Shown here one piece after another: positions 34,701-42,309 of a stretch of DNA of 46,003 nt. The notes under the pieces were generated by a model, which had not been told where the DNA came from, searched no databases, and saw only the letters and a program-made list of their open reading frames with translations. The stretch's first letter is position 1. Every line of letters begins with the position of its first letter. This DNA is from Cyclobacteriaceae bacterium (lineage in GTDB: Bacteria; Bacteroidota; Bacteroidia; Cytophagales; Cyclobacteriaceae). The DNA is taken from contig JAGQYK010000023.1 of assembly GCA_020436125.1 (NCBI GenBank), positions 1 through 46,003 of the forward strand, given 5' to 3'. Position numbers and translations under genes: made by a program.

Positions 34701-36735
34701 ATTGAATGTTAATTGCAGTTGCTGTTTGAAGACCATTTGAGGTGAGGGAGAATCCAAATACTGCTTTTCCTGTTCCTCCAGTTACTATTGGAGAAGTGGC
34801 TACATTGTTAGCCCCTGCATTGAGAGAACCAATCGTTGCTGTTAGTGCAGCGAAACTGTAATTGGTACCTGTAGAACTCCCTGCAGCTGATCCTGTACCC
34901 AAGGTAATGTTGGTGCTTCCTAATGATGCTTGAATATTTCCAGTGGCAGCGGCATCAACATCCACTACTAAAAAATAATTAGATGAGGTTGAGCTTAAGG
35001 ATTGATTTAAACCAGTAATTACAACTTCCGTTGCTGATGGGGTAAAAGTGAGTCCGGCAACAGTTGAATTGTCTCCAGAAGATGCGAAATCGGCATCAAC
35101 AGATTTAACCAGTGAGTAGTTGGAATACTTTGATAAAGTTGGGTCCGCAGTAAATTGCACATTAAGACCTGTTGCCGTTTGACTGCCATTAGAAGTCAGG
35201 GAGAATCCAAATACAGCCTGCCCTGTAGCACCAGCCGTAATAGGTGAAGTGGCTACATTATTAGCGCCAGCATTAAGGGAGGCGATAGTCGTTGTTAAAG
35301 CAGCAAAACTGTAATCGATGCCAGTAGAACTTCCTGTTGCTGACCCGGCACCGAAGGTTATATTGGTGCTTCCTAGCGATGCTTGTATATTTCCTGTAGC
35401 AGCGGCATCTACATCTACCACCAAGAAGTAATTAGATGCAGTAGCGCTTAAGGGTTGACTAAGTCCTGTGATTACCACTTCGGTGGCAGATGGTGTGAAC
35501 GTTAGCCCTGCTACGGTGGAATTGTCTCCAGAAGAGGCGAAATCAGCATCGACAGATTTAACCAATGAGTAGTTGGAATACTTTGATGAAGTTGGGTCCG
35601 CAGTAAATTGCACATTAAGACCTGTTGCCGTTTGACTGCCATTAGAAGTTAATGAGAATCCAAACACTGCCTGTCCTGTAGCGCCAGCCGTAATAGGCGA
35701 AGTGGCTACATTATTACCGCCAGCATTTAGGGAAGCTATTGTAGTCGTTGCAGTGGTAAATCCATAATCCATTCCTGTTGAAGTGCCTTCTTTGCCACCA
35801 GTATTTACGGTAATGTTAGCAGCTCCTAGGCTTGCCTGAATGTTAGTGGTAGCGCCTGTTACGGCCGAATTTACATTGGCCACTAAAAAGTAATTGGAAG
35901 CGGTAGATGTAATAGATTCACTTAATCCTGTAATGGCAACTTGTGTGGCGGAAGGTGTAAATGTAAGTCCTCCTATAGTTGTATTATCTCCAGTTGTGGC
36001 AAAATCGGCATCTACTGAACGAACTAGAGAATAGGTTGATAATTTTGTGGCTGGATCGGTGCTTAATTGTACGTTGGCAACAGAAACAGTTTGACTTCCA
36101 TTGGATGTCAGTGAAAAACCAAATACTGCTTGTCCAATTGCACCAGCTATTAATGGGCTGCCAGCAACATTATTAGCGCCAGTATTTAATGAACCAATGG
36201 TTAAACCTAAAAAGGAAAAGTCGGTGCCAGTAACGGTTCCAGCATTGACAGTACAGCCAGCTGAGGTTACATTTGTATTTACAAGGGATGGCTGAATAGA
36301 CGGGGTTGAAGCATTTAAACTAGCAGCGACATCCACTACCACAAAAATGAATCTATCAACTTGCGAGCTAGAGCCACCAAAGTCAGTTATAAAAGTGCCT
36401 GTTTCATCAAAAACAAAAGTACTTCCAACAATTGAGCCTGTCGACACCAAATTTTCTGAACCGATTCCTTCAAATGTGTTATTTGTTGATCTGTAGAGTC
36501 TCGGGTTTGTGAATATACCAGTTGGGTCGGTTGATAAGTCTACCGTAATCGCATCCAATTCACAGGATCCACCGACTGATTTGTCAAATAATATCCCCAT
36601 GATGGCAATATCAGTTGACCCCGAAGCAAGAGGAGATGTTGAAACACCTCCTGTTTCCTGACTTATAGATATTGTCTGGGCATTTGTAATGAGTGAGACA
36701 AATACGAATACAAGAAAAAGATAATATCTTTTCAT
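28738..36735 (-). CDS. Giant T9SS-secreted repeat protein (2665 residues)
   Basis: A predicted secreted or surface protein. I chose ATG 36735 (MKRYYLFLVFVFVSLITNAQ, signal peptide); ATG 36741 is also possible, and the longer TTG start at 36789 is not. After a diverged copy (20-181) come five tandem repeats of 150-157 residues (182-943) with SLNAGANNVA and SNYFLVVDVD motifs. Next are a diverged seventh unit, long beta-rich Ig-like regions with Cys pairs, two PKD domains (FGDGD near 1980, WDFGDP near 2090), a jelly-roll-like part (2155-2345), an Omp28-like part without CxxC (2350-2560) and a type A T9SS sorting domain (FYPNPADEE near 2586). It is likely an adhesin or recognition protein. Confidence 0.9.
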   Translation of the reverse strand: MKRYYLFLVFVFVSLITNAQTISISQETGGVSTSPLASGSTDIAIMGILFDKSVGGSCELDAITVDLSTDPTGIFTNPRLYRSTNNTFEGIGSENLVSTGSIVGSTFVFDETGTFITDFGGSSSQVDRFIFVVVDVAASLNASTPSIQPSLVNTNVTSAGCTVNAGTVTGTDFSFLGLTIGSLNTGANNVAGSPLIAGAIGQAVFGFSLTSNGSQTVSVANVQLSTDPATKLSTYSLVRSVDADFATTGDNTTIGGLTFTPSATQVAITGLSESITSTASNYFLVANVNSAVTGATTNIQASLGAANITVNTGGKEGTSTGMDYGFTTATTTIASLNAGGNNVATSPITAGATGQAVFGFSLTSNGSQTATGLNVQFTADPTSSKYSNYSLVKSVDADFASSGDNSTVAGLTFTPSATEVVITGLSQPLSATASNYFLVVDVDAAATGNIQASLGSTNITFGAGSATGSSTGIDYSFAALTTTIASLNAGANNVATSPITAGATGQAVFGFSLTSNGSQTATGLNVQFTADPTLSKYSNYSLVKSVDADFASSGDNSTVAGLTFTPSATEVVITGLNQSLSSTSSNYFLVVDVDAAATGNIQASLGSTNITLGTGSAAGSSTGTNYSFAALTATIGSLNAGANNVATSPIVTGGTGKAVFGFSLTSNGLQTATAINIQLSSTPVGKYSNYSLIKSTDADFATSGNNTPVAGLTFTPSATQVAITGLTEALSGVSSNYFLVVDVDPAATGNIQASITNTNVTVGTGTVAGSATGTNYSFAPLTATITSLNAGANNVALSPLEAGTSGRGIFGFSLSSNGSQTVSVINIQLSGDPSGKWSSFSLISSTDTDFGTAGNNTVVPTSSINVTGVAPFEVQITPTSPIDITSTKNLFLIANVNPSLTSVSTPLQASIGTANFTVNAGVKTGSATGTNYSFNSSQSTTITVDYDGQVGPGFLDIGDYIKQSSTGLTTGNSEKIFGISINDSDPDSHGTTITSLTVQLSNFTNLNAIALFDGTTLVPGTEQNIAANIVGNQITFSPINIVVGDNSSKIIDVYVTFAPTVTDNQFITAAITGAIATTTGSGLATLGTIQTDPAKNKINVVASEMQFTAITPGIIPAMDFGLTVLATDNLGNQDFNTTGNVVLSKQSGPGSLSSTDAGGLTRAFSSGSVSWSQLELTLAGDYSIRANHSGSLPNKDEPITVTSLGAQITGPTNQSFCFGGTYTTLNTITITEADPADFKIGSGVTYSFILPAGFEFNTSVTPTPTETGSNVSAISAINYPTNSIARFSYTVNAENSSDAIIISGLEVRYTGTAAVSNQEIHRIGGNAYQEGNNDSDGNVHGTLSASNGPTPVDFINTNGGSIQPDETRFSITSPAIILQGKRISDAANLTGVFSGTGVLLDNDGKYKFNPSQLAPGNNYVVTFIYTEPGSPFCQNRVDKVFEVFSTIITNLNPEYCIDDAPSTGLAPSSFPTTQCTPFPLSPPITAYEFVDFVYWDGSSYQPIPAPNDVFDPGSAIHTNSINTYGAAYIGYRVRYMCPTPGAPFVWTATAVTVHQKPDISFTNALFPSALCENEVPLTLVPSPTISNNGFDEFFSSAVGSPSTPAPGVTGTFAGGYKFNPALGIGSSTTPVDVQINFRYRNETTTCTNEVSTVITVNPTPDAVPTVDLQGNTTTQNICQFSTAPNFTAIGGATYNWYNVSDALILPNSSTFTPSIPNQLDPSTTGNTTFKVSQTIAGCEGPLTPVTVVVHQPATVDAGSFGVGGICFNDDIEMLTFNIPPSISGIVSTGNWNDFGAGGQFFDVTQVTPDNSFSTSRFYQPTPAQYSSGNITIQLVSDSPSTINPSNPCPIVSDVISIPVNPVPPAPLANQPPDFCVGDLLPNLTASGSSLKWYTDAGLTNNFAPGSPVSPLGVTGLVPSNDDFYVTQSQSGCEGPATQVNVVYNATPTADFSILNQCLGEEMELSSIPESTISSGSIVKWGWQFGDGDNVLIPSTPVAATDIIPSTETGPQTSGTYSKPKHMFASDREYNIRLTVISDLGCQNSISKTVEVGPVPKANFSYRDLCDGETTNFLFDAGAGFPVGKLDLWEWDFGDPSSGGNNIISGDNPGEKNPSHQFTGVNSYNVSLRLVTDLGCEDTKTKVVSVLPYVNSFPYRESFEQLNHGWAAESYTSTADLSWQWTSPSSSIINSASEGVNAWFAHDNVSGQYFNDERSVLNGPCFDMTQVQRPVLSFDYWNNTDLANDGVYMEVSTDGGVSWAVLGETNEGLNWYNRNSILGLSQLSGIGQTIEQKGWSGNTQPPSASNGWVPAKYGLDDYSTEGKLRIRYVFGTNGDNPSGVDGFAMDDFAIESRNRTLLAENFTNTGATGAAANSNSFQTFNNSASFNELVKIQYHTSIGGNDPLHQSNPAAPNARAAFYGVTNSFQGYIDGQSDGTFTQTWAGPAYDSRTLVASPIEIAISSPATPAELFNIEAEITAIDDLDPGQYAIQIAIVEKQVGSEAFVLRKMLPDATGTPLTAITNGGVQTVTVSTELTNIADPNEIAVVVFVQQMNGQKEVLQAGLLDGIPTPPIVTGLEYKQYGDLISFYPNPADEEVTILLPSSARQDVPIRLADPVGKIVYDNAIPAGENSKTINTRNLPGGIYLLQIENGKENVTYRKVMVVHNK
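33907..36192 (-). repeat. Five tandem in-frame repeats of 450-471 bp
   Basis: Unit boundaries, taken at the SLN codons, are 36192-35734, 35733-35281, 35280-34828, 34827-34378 and 34377-33907 (153, 151, 151, 150 and 157 codons). Units 2 and 3 are the most alike. 35136-35196 and 35589-35649 are identical over 61 bp, and the match extends to 84 bp with one mismatch, while neighbouring stretches differ at many silent sites. Confidence 0.92.
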
Positions 36736-36768
36736 AGCCATTTTATAGAACTTAAAATAAATACTCTG

Positions 36769-36785
36769 GTTGCTTCGAGAGCAAC
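36769..36785 (-). other. Small hairpin between the lipoprotein and giant protein genes
   Basis: A 6-bp perfect stem (36769-36774 with 36780-36785) and a 5-nt loop lie in the 70-bp gap before the giant gene. There is no proper T run on the minus strand, so it is a weak terminator at best. It could set the ratio between upstream genes and the giant gene. Confidence 0.3.
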
Positions 36786-36805
36786 GCAATAATTAATAGA
36801 GAAGA

Positions 36806-38095
36806 TTAGTTTCTAATCTCCCCATTTCTATTCGTTTTAATAAGGAATATTGTAGCAAGCCCATTAACCGTATTAGTCCCACTAATCAATAGACTACCGT
36901 CACTGGTTTCACGAATTGAACTAACATCTTCATCTCCGCTCCCTCCAATTAATTTATTCCATACTAGATTGCCAAAGGCATCTAATTTAATAAGCACAAT
37001 GTCCTTGGCTCCATTTCCTATTGTAGGTGTAGAGGTCAATGATCCGGCTATCACAAAACCACCATCACTTGTGCCTGTTATTGCATTGCCCTCATCCTGA
37101 CTTTCTGAAACATCTCTATTTTCTAATAAACCAACGGCACCATCAAAATATCTTTCACTTCCCCCAATGATTGAACCTGTTGAATTAACTAACAAAAAAT
37201 AGATATTAGCACTTTCATTATTAGTTTCAGCATAGGTTCCAACTACACCATAATTAAAACCGGATTGGTTGATATCGGAAACTGAATGATTTCGAGAATC
37301 GTTTTCCCCGTATAAATCATTGTTCTTAAAAGTTGAATTCTCTCCTGTATATAATACGCTCAAATAGGAGCGTGATAAATTTTGAGATAATATGGATGAG
37401 GTACTGGCCCAAAGTAGATTGTTATTTTGGGTCAAATGAATTGATCGAGTGTTAATATAATCCCTATTTTGCAAAGTGTATTCCTGCGACCACGCTGTTT
37501 GAAACGAAGGATCAAGGGCTACCACAAATGATTTTTCGAAGTTGTTTCCAACTGGATTTTTAGATGAGCCTAGTAACACAAAATTTCCAGCCGCATCTAT
37601 GTTAACTGCACTTCCATGATTATCAATGTGCAAGGTATCAGTGCTTGTGATCACACTATCACTTTTAAAGAATTCCTGGATAATATTGCCATCCAAATCC
37701 ATCTTTATTAATTGTGCGTCTGTATTGTTTATTTCAGATATCCGATCTGCCTCAGGGTTGAAATCAATACGATCTCCAACAATTAAGTAACCGTCATCCA
37801 TAGCTTTGACAAAGCGTACTTTGCTATCAGGGATAATTTTATTCCAAATTGAATTCCCCAAAGGATCTGTTTTAATTATTATTACATCCGTTTCTTGTGA
37901 GTTTTTTTGAATGTCTCCTACGATAATGAATCCATCCCGGGCTGCTGACTCAGCGGCCATCACACCATTATAGCCGACAGTACCTTCATACAAACGAATA
38001 AAAGCCCCTAGCTCTGCTGGTTTGGCGTCATCAAATTTTTTGCATGACCAACTCAAAAGAACGACTAGAATGAATAAGTAACTTTTTGTTCTCAT
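36806..38095 (-). CDS. Lipoprotein with beta-propeller-like repeats
   Basis: A 429-residue predicted lipoprotein: lipobox LLSWSC with Cys18, then a series of about 45-60 residue repeats with DGGFVIAGS, DGYLIVGD, DGSLLISG and IKTDPLGN/IKLDAFGN motifs, as in SBBP/delta-60-type propellers of Bacteroidota surface proteins. No catalytic residues are apparent. It overlaps the barrel gene upstream by 4 bp and is followed, after 70 bp, by the giant secreted protein. Likely on the cell surface or in the periplasm as a binding module; function unknown. Confidence 0.8.
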   Translation of the reverse strand: MRTKSYLFILVVLLSWSCKKFDDAKPAELGAFIRLYEGTVGYNGVMAAESAARDGFIIVGDIQKNSQETDVIIIKTDPLGNSIWNKIIPDSKVRFVKAMDDGYLIVGDRIDFNPEADRISEINNTDAQLIKMDLDGNIIQEFFKSDSVITSTDTLHIDNHGSAVNIDAAGNFVLLGSSKNPVGNNFEKSFVVALDPSFQTAWSQEYTLQNRDYINTRSIHLTQNNNLLWASTSSILSQNLSRSYLSVLYTGENSTFKNNDLYGENDSRNHSVSDINQSGFNYGVVGTYAETNNESANIYFLLVNSTGSIIGGSERYFDGAVGLLENRDVSESQDEGNAITGTSDGGFVIAGSLTSTPTIGNGAKDIVLIKLDAFGNLVWNKLIGGSGDEDVSSIRETSDGSLLISGTNTVNGLATIFLIKTNRNGEIRN

Positions 38096-39132
38096 GGCTT
38101 AGGAGCAAGTTTCTTTGGATTGAAAATGTTTTGAATGTAACCGATCGTTAGCATTAATGAATTGAGTTTAAAGACACTATCGCCATATCCATATTCTAAT
38201 GCAAAGCTAGTATTATCAAAGGCCGTTGATAGGCTGTTGACTTTAGTAAACCCGTAAAGAGTACTTAATTCACCAACAAAGAAACCTCCACCTAATTTTA
38301 ATTTTACTCCCGCGGAGGCCATCAGGCCTAAGTTCAATTTCTCACGCTGTGGAGTGAATTCAATCGTTTTTTCACCAACTGGCGAGGCATCAGTTCTGAT
38401 TCTATCAATTGTCACTACATCGCTGATCAAATAATCCGTAGAGAAACCTGCTGAAACATATGGATTAAAACGACTGTTTTTAAATAGATTATACTGCAGG
38501 CGGATTGGAACAGATATCCATCGCATTGATTCTGTAGCTTCTGTGATATTCTCTACTTCGGTGCCAACTGGTGTATTTAAACTTCCAAAGAATGAATTAA
38601 GCCTGAAGTATAATTCCGGATTAAGTGTGAATTTGTCATTGATAGGTATTTCAAATGAAGCACCTGTTTGAAAATTGATTTTTGGAGAGTAATTGGCAGA
38701 GCCATCAACAACGTTAATCCTATTAATAAAGCTGGGGGCAGTTAAATTTACCCCTAGTTTTGCTCCTACCCGATAAATTGGCTTTGTGCGAAAAGTATTG
38801 TAAAGTGCAACAAATTCGGCAGGATCTATCGCTTCATTTATTTCGAAATAACTATCAGTTTGAAGTAAAAGCAGCATAGACTCATCCGCCTTTTCAGGCT
38901 CCTCTAAATAAATATAGGTTTGTGTAAGAAGCTTTAATGCATCCGCCTTTTCCTGAGTTGTGAATCCATTATTAATACATGGCTCTAAAAGTGTTGGTAG
39001 CTCATGCAATCTTCCTTGTTCATAAGTTGATCTTGCCAGTCGCAGGGTTTGTGCACAAGATGAGGTTGTCTGTGCATAACCGCTAACTAAACAACAAATA
39101 GAAAGACTAAAGCCAAATAGAATTTTCTTCAT
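38092..39132 (-). CDS. PorT-like outer-membrane beta-barrel with helical N-terminal domain
   Basis: A predicted protein of 346 residues: signal peptide MKKILFGFSLSICCLVSGYAQ, a TPR-like helical segment (about 25-115) with LARSTYEQGRLHELPTLLE and ADALKLLTQTYIYLEEPEKA, then an outer-membrane barrel (about 115-346) beginning RVGAKLGVNL and ending with alternating strands and SLMLTIGYIQ. I chose ATG 39132 because it gives the signal peptide; the longer frame to 39198 would overlap the NTPase gene. It is 4 bp after the NTPase gene and overlaps the lipoprotein gene by 4 bp. It may couple the inner-membrane NTPase to the surface proteins; this is inferred from context. Confidence 0.85.
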   Translation of the reverse strand: MKKILFGFSLSICCLVSGYAQTTSSCAQTLRLARSTYEQGRLHELPTLLEPCINNGFTTQEKADALKLLTQTYIYLEEPEKADESMLLLLQTDSYFEINEAIDPAEFVALYNTFRTKPIYRVGAKLGVNLTAPSFINRINVVDGSANYSPKINFQTGASFEIPINDKFTLNPELYFRLNSFFGSLNTPVGTEVENITEATESMRWISVPIRLQYNLFKNSRFNPYVSAGFSTDYLISDVVTIDRIRTDASPVGEKTIEFTPQREKLNLGLMASAGVKLKLGGGFFVGELSTLYGFTKVNSLSTAFDNTSFALEYGYGDSVFKLNSLMLTIGYIQNIFNPKKLAPKP

Positions 39133-39136
39133 AATA

Positions 39137-42100
39137 TCAATTGTCGTTGGCAGGAAGATTAGGGCATGTTTTTTCGTACGGTAGATCTTCCCCAACATAA
39201 TAATCCCATTCTTCTTTGTTCATGTTTCTCTCAGTATATCCGCAAAGTAAATCAGCCATGGTATTGATTTTTGTTGGATAGGCATGGATGGTTTGGTCTA
39301 CTTTTCCGACCACAGTTTCCTGCACACTGTGAATGCCAGCCATCAACTGTTCATCATCAGGAGAGAAGACAACGCTCCAAACCCAGTCATGCTCACTCAA
39401 TAGGGTTGGTGCCTCTGTTAATCTTTTTGTATTCCACAACCTTATGGAGTAATCCTTACTTGCTGTAGCCATAAAATTACCTGCATGGTTGTACTTTATC
39501 TCTTCGATGGCGGATGTGTGACCAGTAAGCTCTCTAATAAGTATGCCATTGTTGTATATCCAAACCCTTCCTCTTTCATTTCCAACTACTAACTGTGATC
39601 CGTCAGGACTGAAGGAAACTGCGGTAAGGCGAGTATCAGGCATCTTATAGGTAACCATTTCATAGTTATTTTTAAGATCCCATACGTATACGTTTCCATT
39701 ATCTCCGGCTCCGGCTATTTTCGTGCCTTGTTTGTTCATGCTAATGGCTGTTAATTTTTCCTTTGATGCAATCACTTCTTGGGCAGTTTGCATGTCAGAA
39801 TATTTAATGCTGTAGCCGGCATTATCTCTTGCATAGAAACCTTTTCCATCGGGTGTGAAGGTGATGTTTTCTGCCGCCTGCTTAAAGCCTTTTATGATCT
39901 TTGGGGCTGCCCCAGGGTTACCCAAGTCATATAACTCTACATAATTATTATTTGCATCTGCAAAATAAAGCCCTCCAGCTACAAGTTTTTTACCATCGGG
40001 ACTTAAGTCCATAGAATATACTTGGTACCCGCTTGTACTAGTACGATCTGGAGCAATTTCTTTGTTGACCACCCAATTGCTACCTGAATAATCCCACTGT
40101 ATGATTTTGCCATCACTACCTCCTGAATAGATGTATTTAATATTGGGCTTGGTCACAAGGGCACGTGCGGCTCCTTTTGTATGTGCTTCCAGACTTTTAG
40201 TCAATGGATGCGGCTCCGGCTGATTCTTTAAAGCATAATACAGACCACGGTAAATATCATTGTCGTATTCATATCCCTTGTTGGCTGTATTAAAGTTGTA
40301 AGCCTGCTGGGCAATGATAGATTCTTGTTCGGGGTTGTTATTTAATTCAATGGATTTAATGGCCATTGCTTTTGCAATGGCAAGGTACTGCTGCCTTTTT
40401 GACTCCGCTTCTGCAGCTCTGGCATCCGCTTCCGCCAATCTCGCCTGTTGTTCATTGTCCTGAGCCAGCTTTGCATTCTTAACGGCCAATTGCTCTTGCA
40501 CTTTTGCCCTTGCTTCAGCAGCCTCAGCCTCTAGTCTCCGTTGCTCTGCTGCAGCTCTTTGTTCTGCTTCAGCTGCCTGGGCAGCCACGGCAGCGGCTCT
40601 TGCTCTTTCTGCTTCGTTTCTTTGTTCGATGGCCAATTCTTTTTGCTTTTCTGCCTCAATTTGTGCGGCAGTAGCTTTTTCCGCATTCTCAATAGCAAGC
40701 GCTTCCTGTTTCTTCGCCTCTGTCTGCTGATAGATCGCATAAACCAGAAACATTAACGCCACCACCATAAGTGATCCAAATACAATGGCAGTAACACGAG
40801 CACGTTGGAGCTTTCGCTTTTGTTCGAGTTCTTTTATTCGTTGCTCTGTTTCAAACTCTTTCCTGGAGTACTCCAGGAATACCATCGTACGCTCAAAGGC
40901 GGGATGGTATCTTTGTCCCCAAACCAAAGTGGGTTTATGCTTGGCTTGCCAGTTCAGTGCCAGCTGTAAATCCGGTGGTCTCCATAAACCTGCCTTACCT
41001 ACCTGATACATGGCAGCTGCCTCAGCAAGACGTAAATACATTTGCACGGCTTCTGCTTCATCATCCACCCAGTTCTTTAATCGCACCCAAATCCGCATCA
41101 AACTCTCATGCGAAATATCGATCATCGATTTGGGACCTAGCTCCATACCATGAGCAGGAGTTAGTAATGATCTTCCTGGCTCGCGGAATTTTTCAATTAC
41201 TTCTGCAACATCATTTTCAGATACATCTGCTATGGCAGCAATCTCATTGAGTCGCGTTGGTCTTCTAATACCAAAATTTTCCCCACGTTTTTCAGTGATG
41301 GCTTTAAACAGGATCTCACAAATGCGCTTTTGCTCCTCGTCCAACTCTTCATACGCTTCATTGGCATGCTGCGACAAAGCCTCCGACATGGTACCAATGG
41401 CCTCATAGTGTTTTAGGTCTACAGGTTCATTGTCATAATCTTTATAATTGGCCCAATAGGACCACGTGCGCATTAAGGCGTGTTGAAGAATGGGAAGCTG
41501 ATCAGGATTATCCCCAAGGTCGTTCAATAGCTGCTGTACCAATCGTGGTGATATGTTGGCACCACCTACCGCTACAGGCCCTTCCACTGCTCTGCGCTTT
41601 TGATCGCGGGTCATTTGAGGGATCAAATAGTGACTATCATTCAGCTTGCGAGTCAGTTCGGGAAATTGAGCACAATCTCCAATAAAGTCTGAACGCATCG
41701 TAATTCCTATGTAGATAGGAGAGTCCTCGTAGTTGACGGCCTCCATGAGTAAATTCACAAATGCCAATGTTTCGTCTACTGACCCCGGATCAGTGCTGTC
41801 TTTGAATCGGAAGAGTTCTTCGAACTGGTCTACAAGAATAAGGTAGTTAGTGTCTTTTGATCTTCTGGATTGCTGTACAGCTTCCACTAATCCAAGGGAA
41901 CTACTCCTTAATAGGGTGGAAACAATTGTTCTTTTAATCTTTTGATCCTCGATGTCTGCATCCGCATAATCATCAGAAGACTTAAGAAGGGCTTCCGCCA
42001 GATTATCGATAGGTCCTGCGCCTGGTCTCGTTACTACTACCTCCCAATTGGGGCTCACATCTGTAAGGAAACCACCATAGAGTATTGGTAACACACCGCA

Positions 42101-42304
42101 ATAGACGAAAGATGATTTACCACTTCCTGATGGACCAATCACGCCTACAAAACGATTCTTGGAAAGTTTAAGAAGTACTTCATCACTTTGTCCTTCTCTT
42201 CCAAAGAAGAGATGACTTTCATCTATATTGAAAGGACGAAGCCCAGGAAATGGGTTAGCTGCTCCTGTTTTTACGCCTTGCTTTTCGTCAACGGTTGGGC
42301 TCAT
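39137..42304 (-). CDS. Membrane-anchored nSTAND-type NTPase with coiled coil and WD40 propeller
   Basis: A 1055-residue protein. The N-terminus NPFPGLRPFNIDESHLFFGR leads into a P-loop NTPase of the nSTAND1 type: Walker A GPSGSGKS (57-64), Walker B LILVDQFEELF (155-165) and the helical end motif DISHESLMRIWVRL (397-410). A single membrane helix (about 505-524) is followed by an Ala/Glu/Gln/Lys-rich coiled coil (525-655) and at least six WD40-like blades (about 705-1030), e.g. DGKIIQWD, NVYVWDLKN, GRVWIYN and YSIRLWNTK. STAND NTPases act as ligand-triggered switches in defence and signalling. If the helix spans the membrane once, NTPase and propeller face opposite sides. It follows the TIR-like gene by 5 bp. 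Confidence 0.88.
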   Translation of the reverse strand: MSPTVDEKQGVKTGAANPFPGLRPFNIDESHLFFGREGQSDEVLLKLSKNRFVGVIGPSGSGKSSFVYCGVLPILYGGFLTDVSPNWEVVVTRPGAGPIDNLAEALLKSSDDYADADIEDQKIKRTIVSTLLRSSSLGLVEAVQQSRRSKDTNYLILVDQFEELFRFKDSTDPGSVDETLAFVNLLMEAVNYEDSPIYIGITMRSDFIGDCAQFPELTRKLNDSHYLIPQMTRDQKRRAVEGPVAVGGANISPRLVQQLLNDLGDNPDQLPILQHALMRTWSYWANYKDYDNEPVDLKHYEAIGTMSEALSQHANEAYEELDEEQKRICEILFKAITEKRGENFGIRRPTRLNEIAAIADVSENDVAEVIEKFREPGRSLLTPAHGMELGPKSMIDISHESLMRIWVRLKNWVDDEAEAVQMYLRLAEAAAMYQVGKAGLWRPPDLQLALNWQAKHKPTLVWGQRYHPAFERTMVFLEYSRKEFETEQRIKELEQKRKLQRARVTAIVFGSLMVVALMFLVYAIYQQTEAKKQEALAIENAEKATAAQIEAEKQKELAIEQRNEAERARAAAVAAQAAEAEQRAAAEQRRLEAEAAEARAKVQEQLAVKNAKLAQDNEQQARLAEADARAAEAESKRQQYLAIAKAMAIKSIELNNNPEQESIIAQQAYNFNTANKGYEYDNDIYRGLYYALKNQPEPHPLTKSLEAHTKGAARALVTKPNIKYIYSGGSDGKIIQWDYSGSNWVVNKEIAPDRTSTSGYQVYSMDLSPDGKKLVAGGLYFADANNNYVELYDLGNPGAAPKIIKGFKQAAENITFTPDGKGFYARDNAGYSIKYSDMQTAQEVIASKEKLTAISMNKQGTKIAGAGDNGNVYVWDLKNNYEMVTYKMPDTRLTAVSFSPDGSQLVVGNERGRVWIYNNGILIRELTGHTSAIEEIKYNHAGNFMATASKDYSIRLWNTKRLTEAPTLLSEHDWVWSVVFSPDDEQLMAGIHSVQETVVGKVDQTIHAYPTKINTMADLLCGYTERNMNKEEWDYYVGEDLPYEKTCPNLPANDN

Positions 42305-42309
42305 GATGA

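Noticed and set aside
36736-36789. Longer N-terminus for the giant protein from TTG at 36789
   Set aside because: It would place 18 extra polar residues before a textbook signal peptide starting at MKRYYLFLVF; ATG 36735 or 36741 is more likely.
39133-39198. Longer start for the barrel gene at 39198
   Set aside because: It overlaps the STAND NTPase gene by 62 bp and masks the signal peptide starting at 39132.
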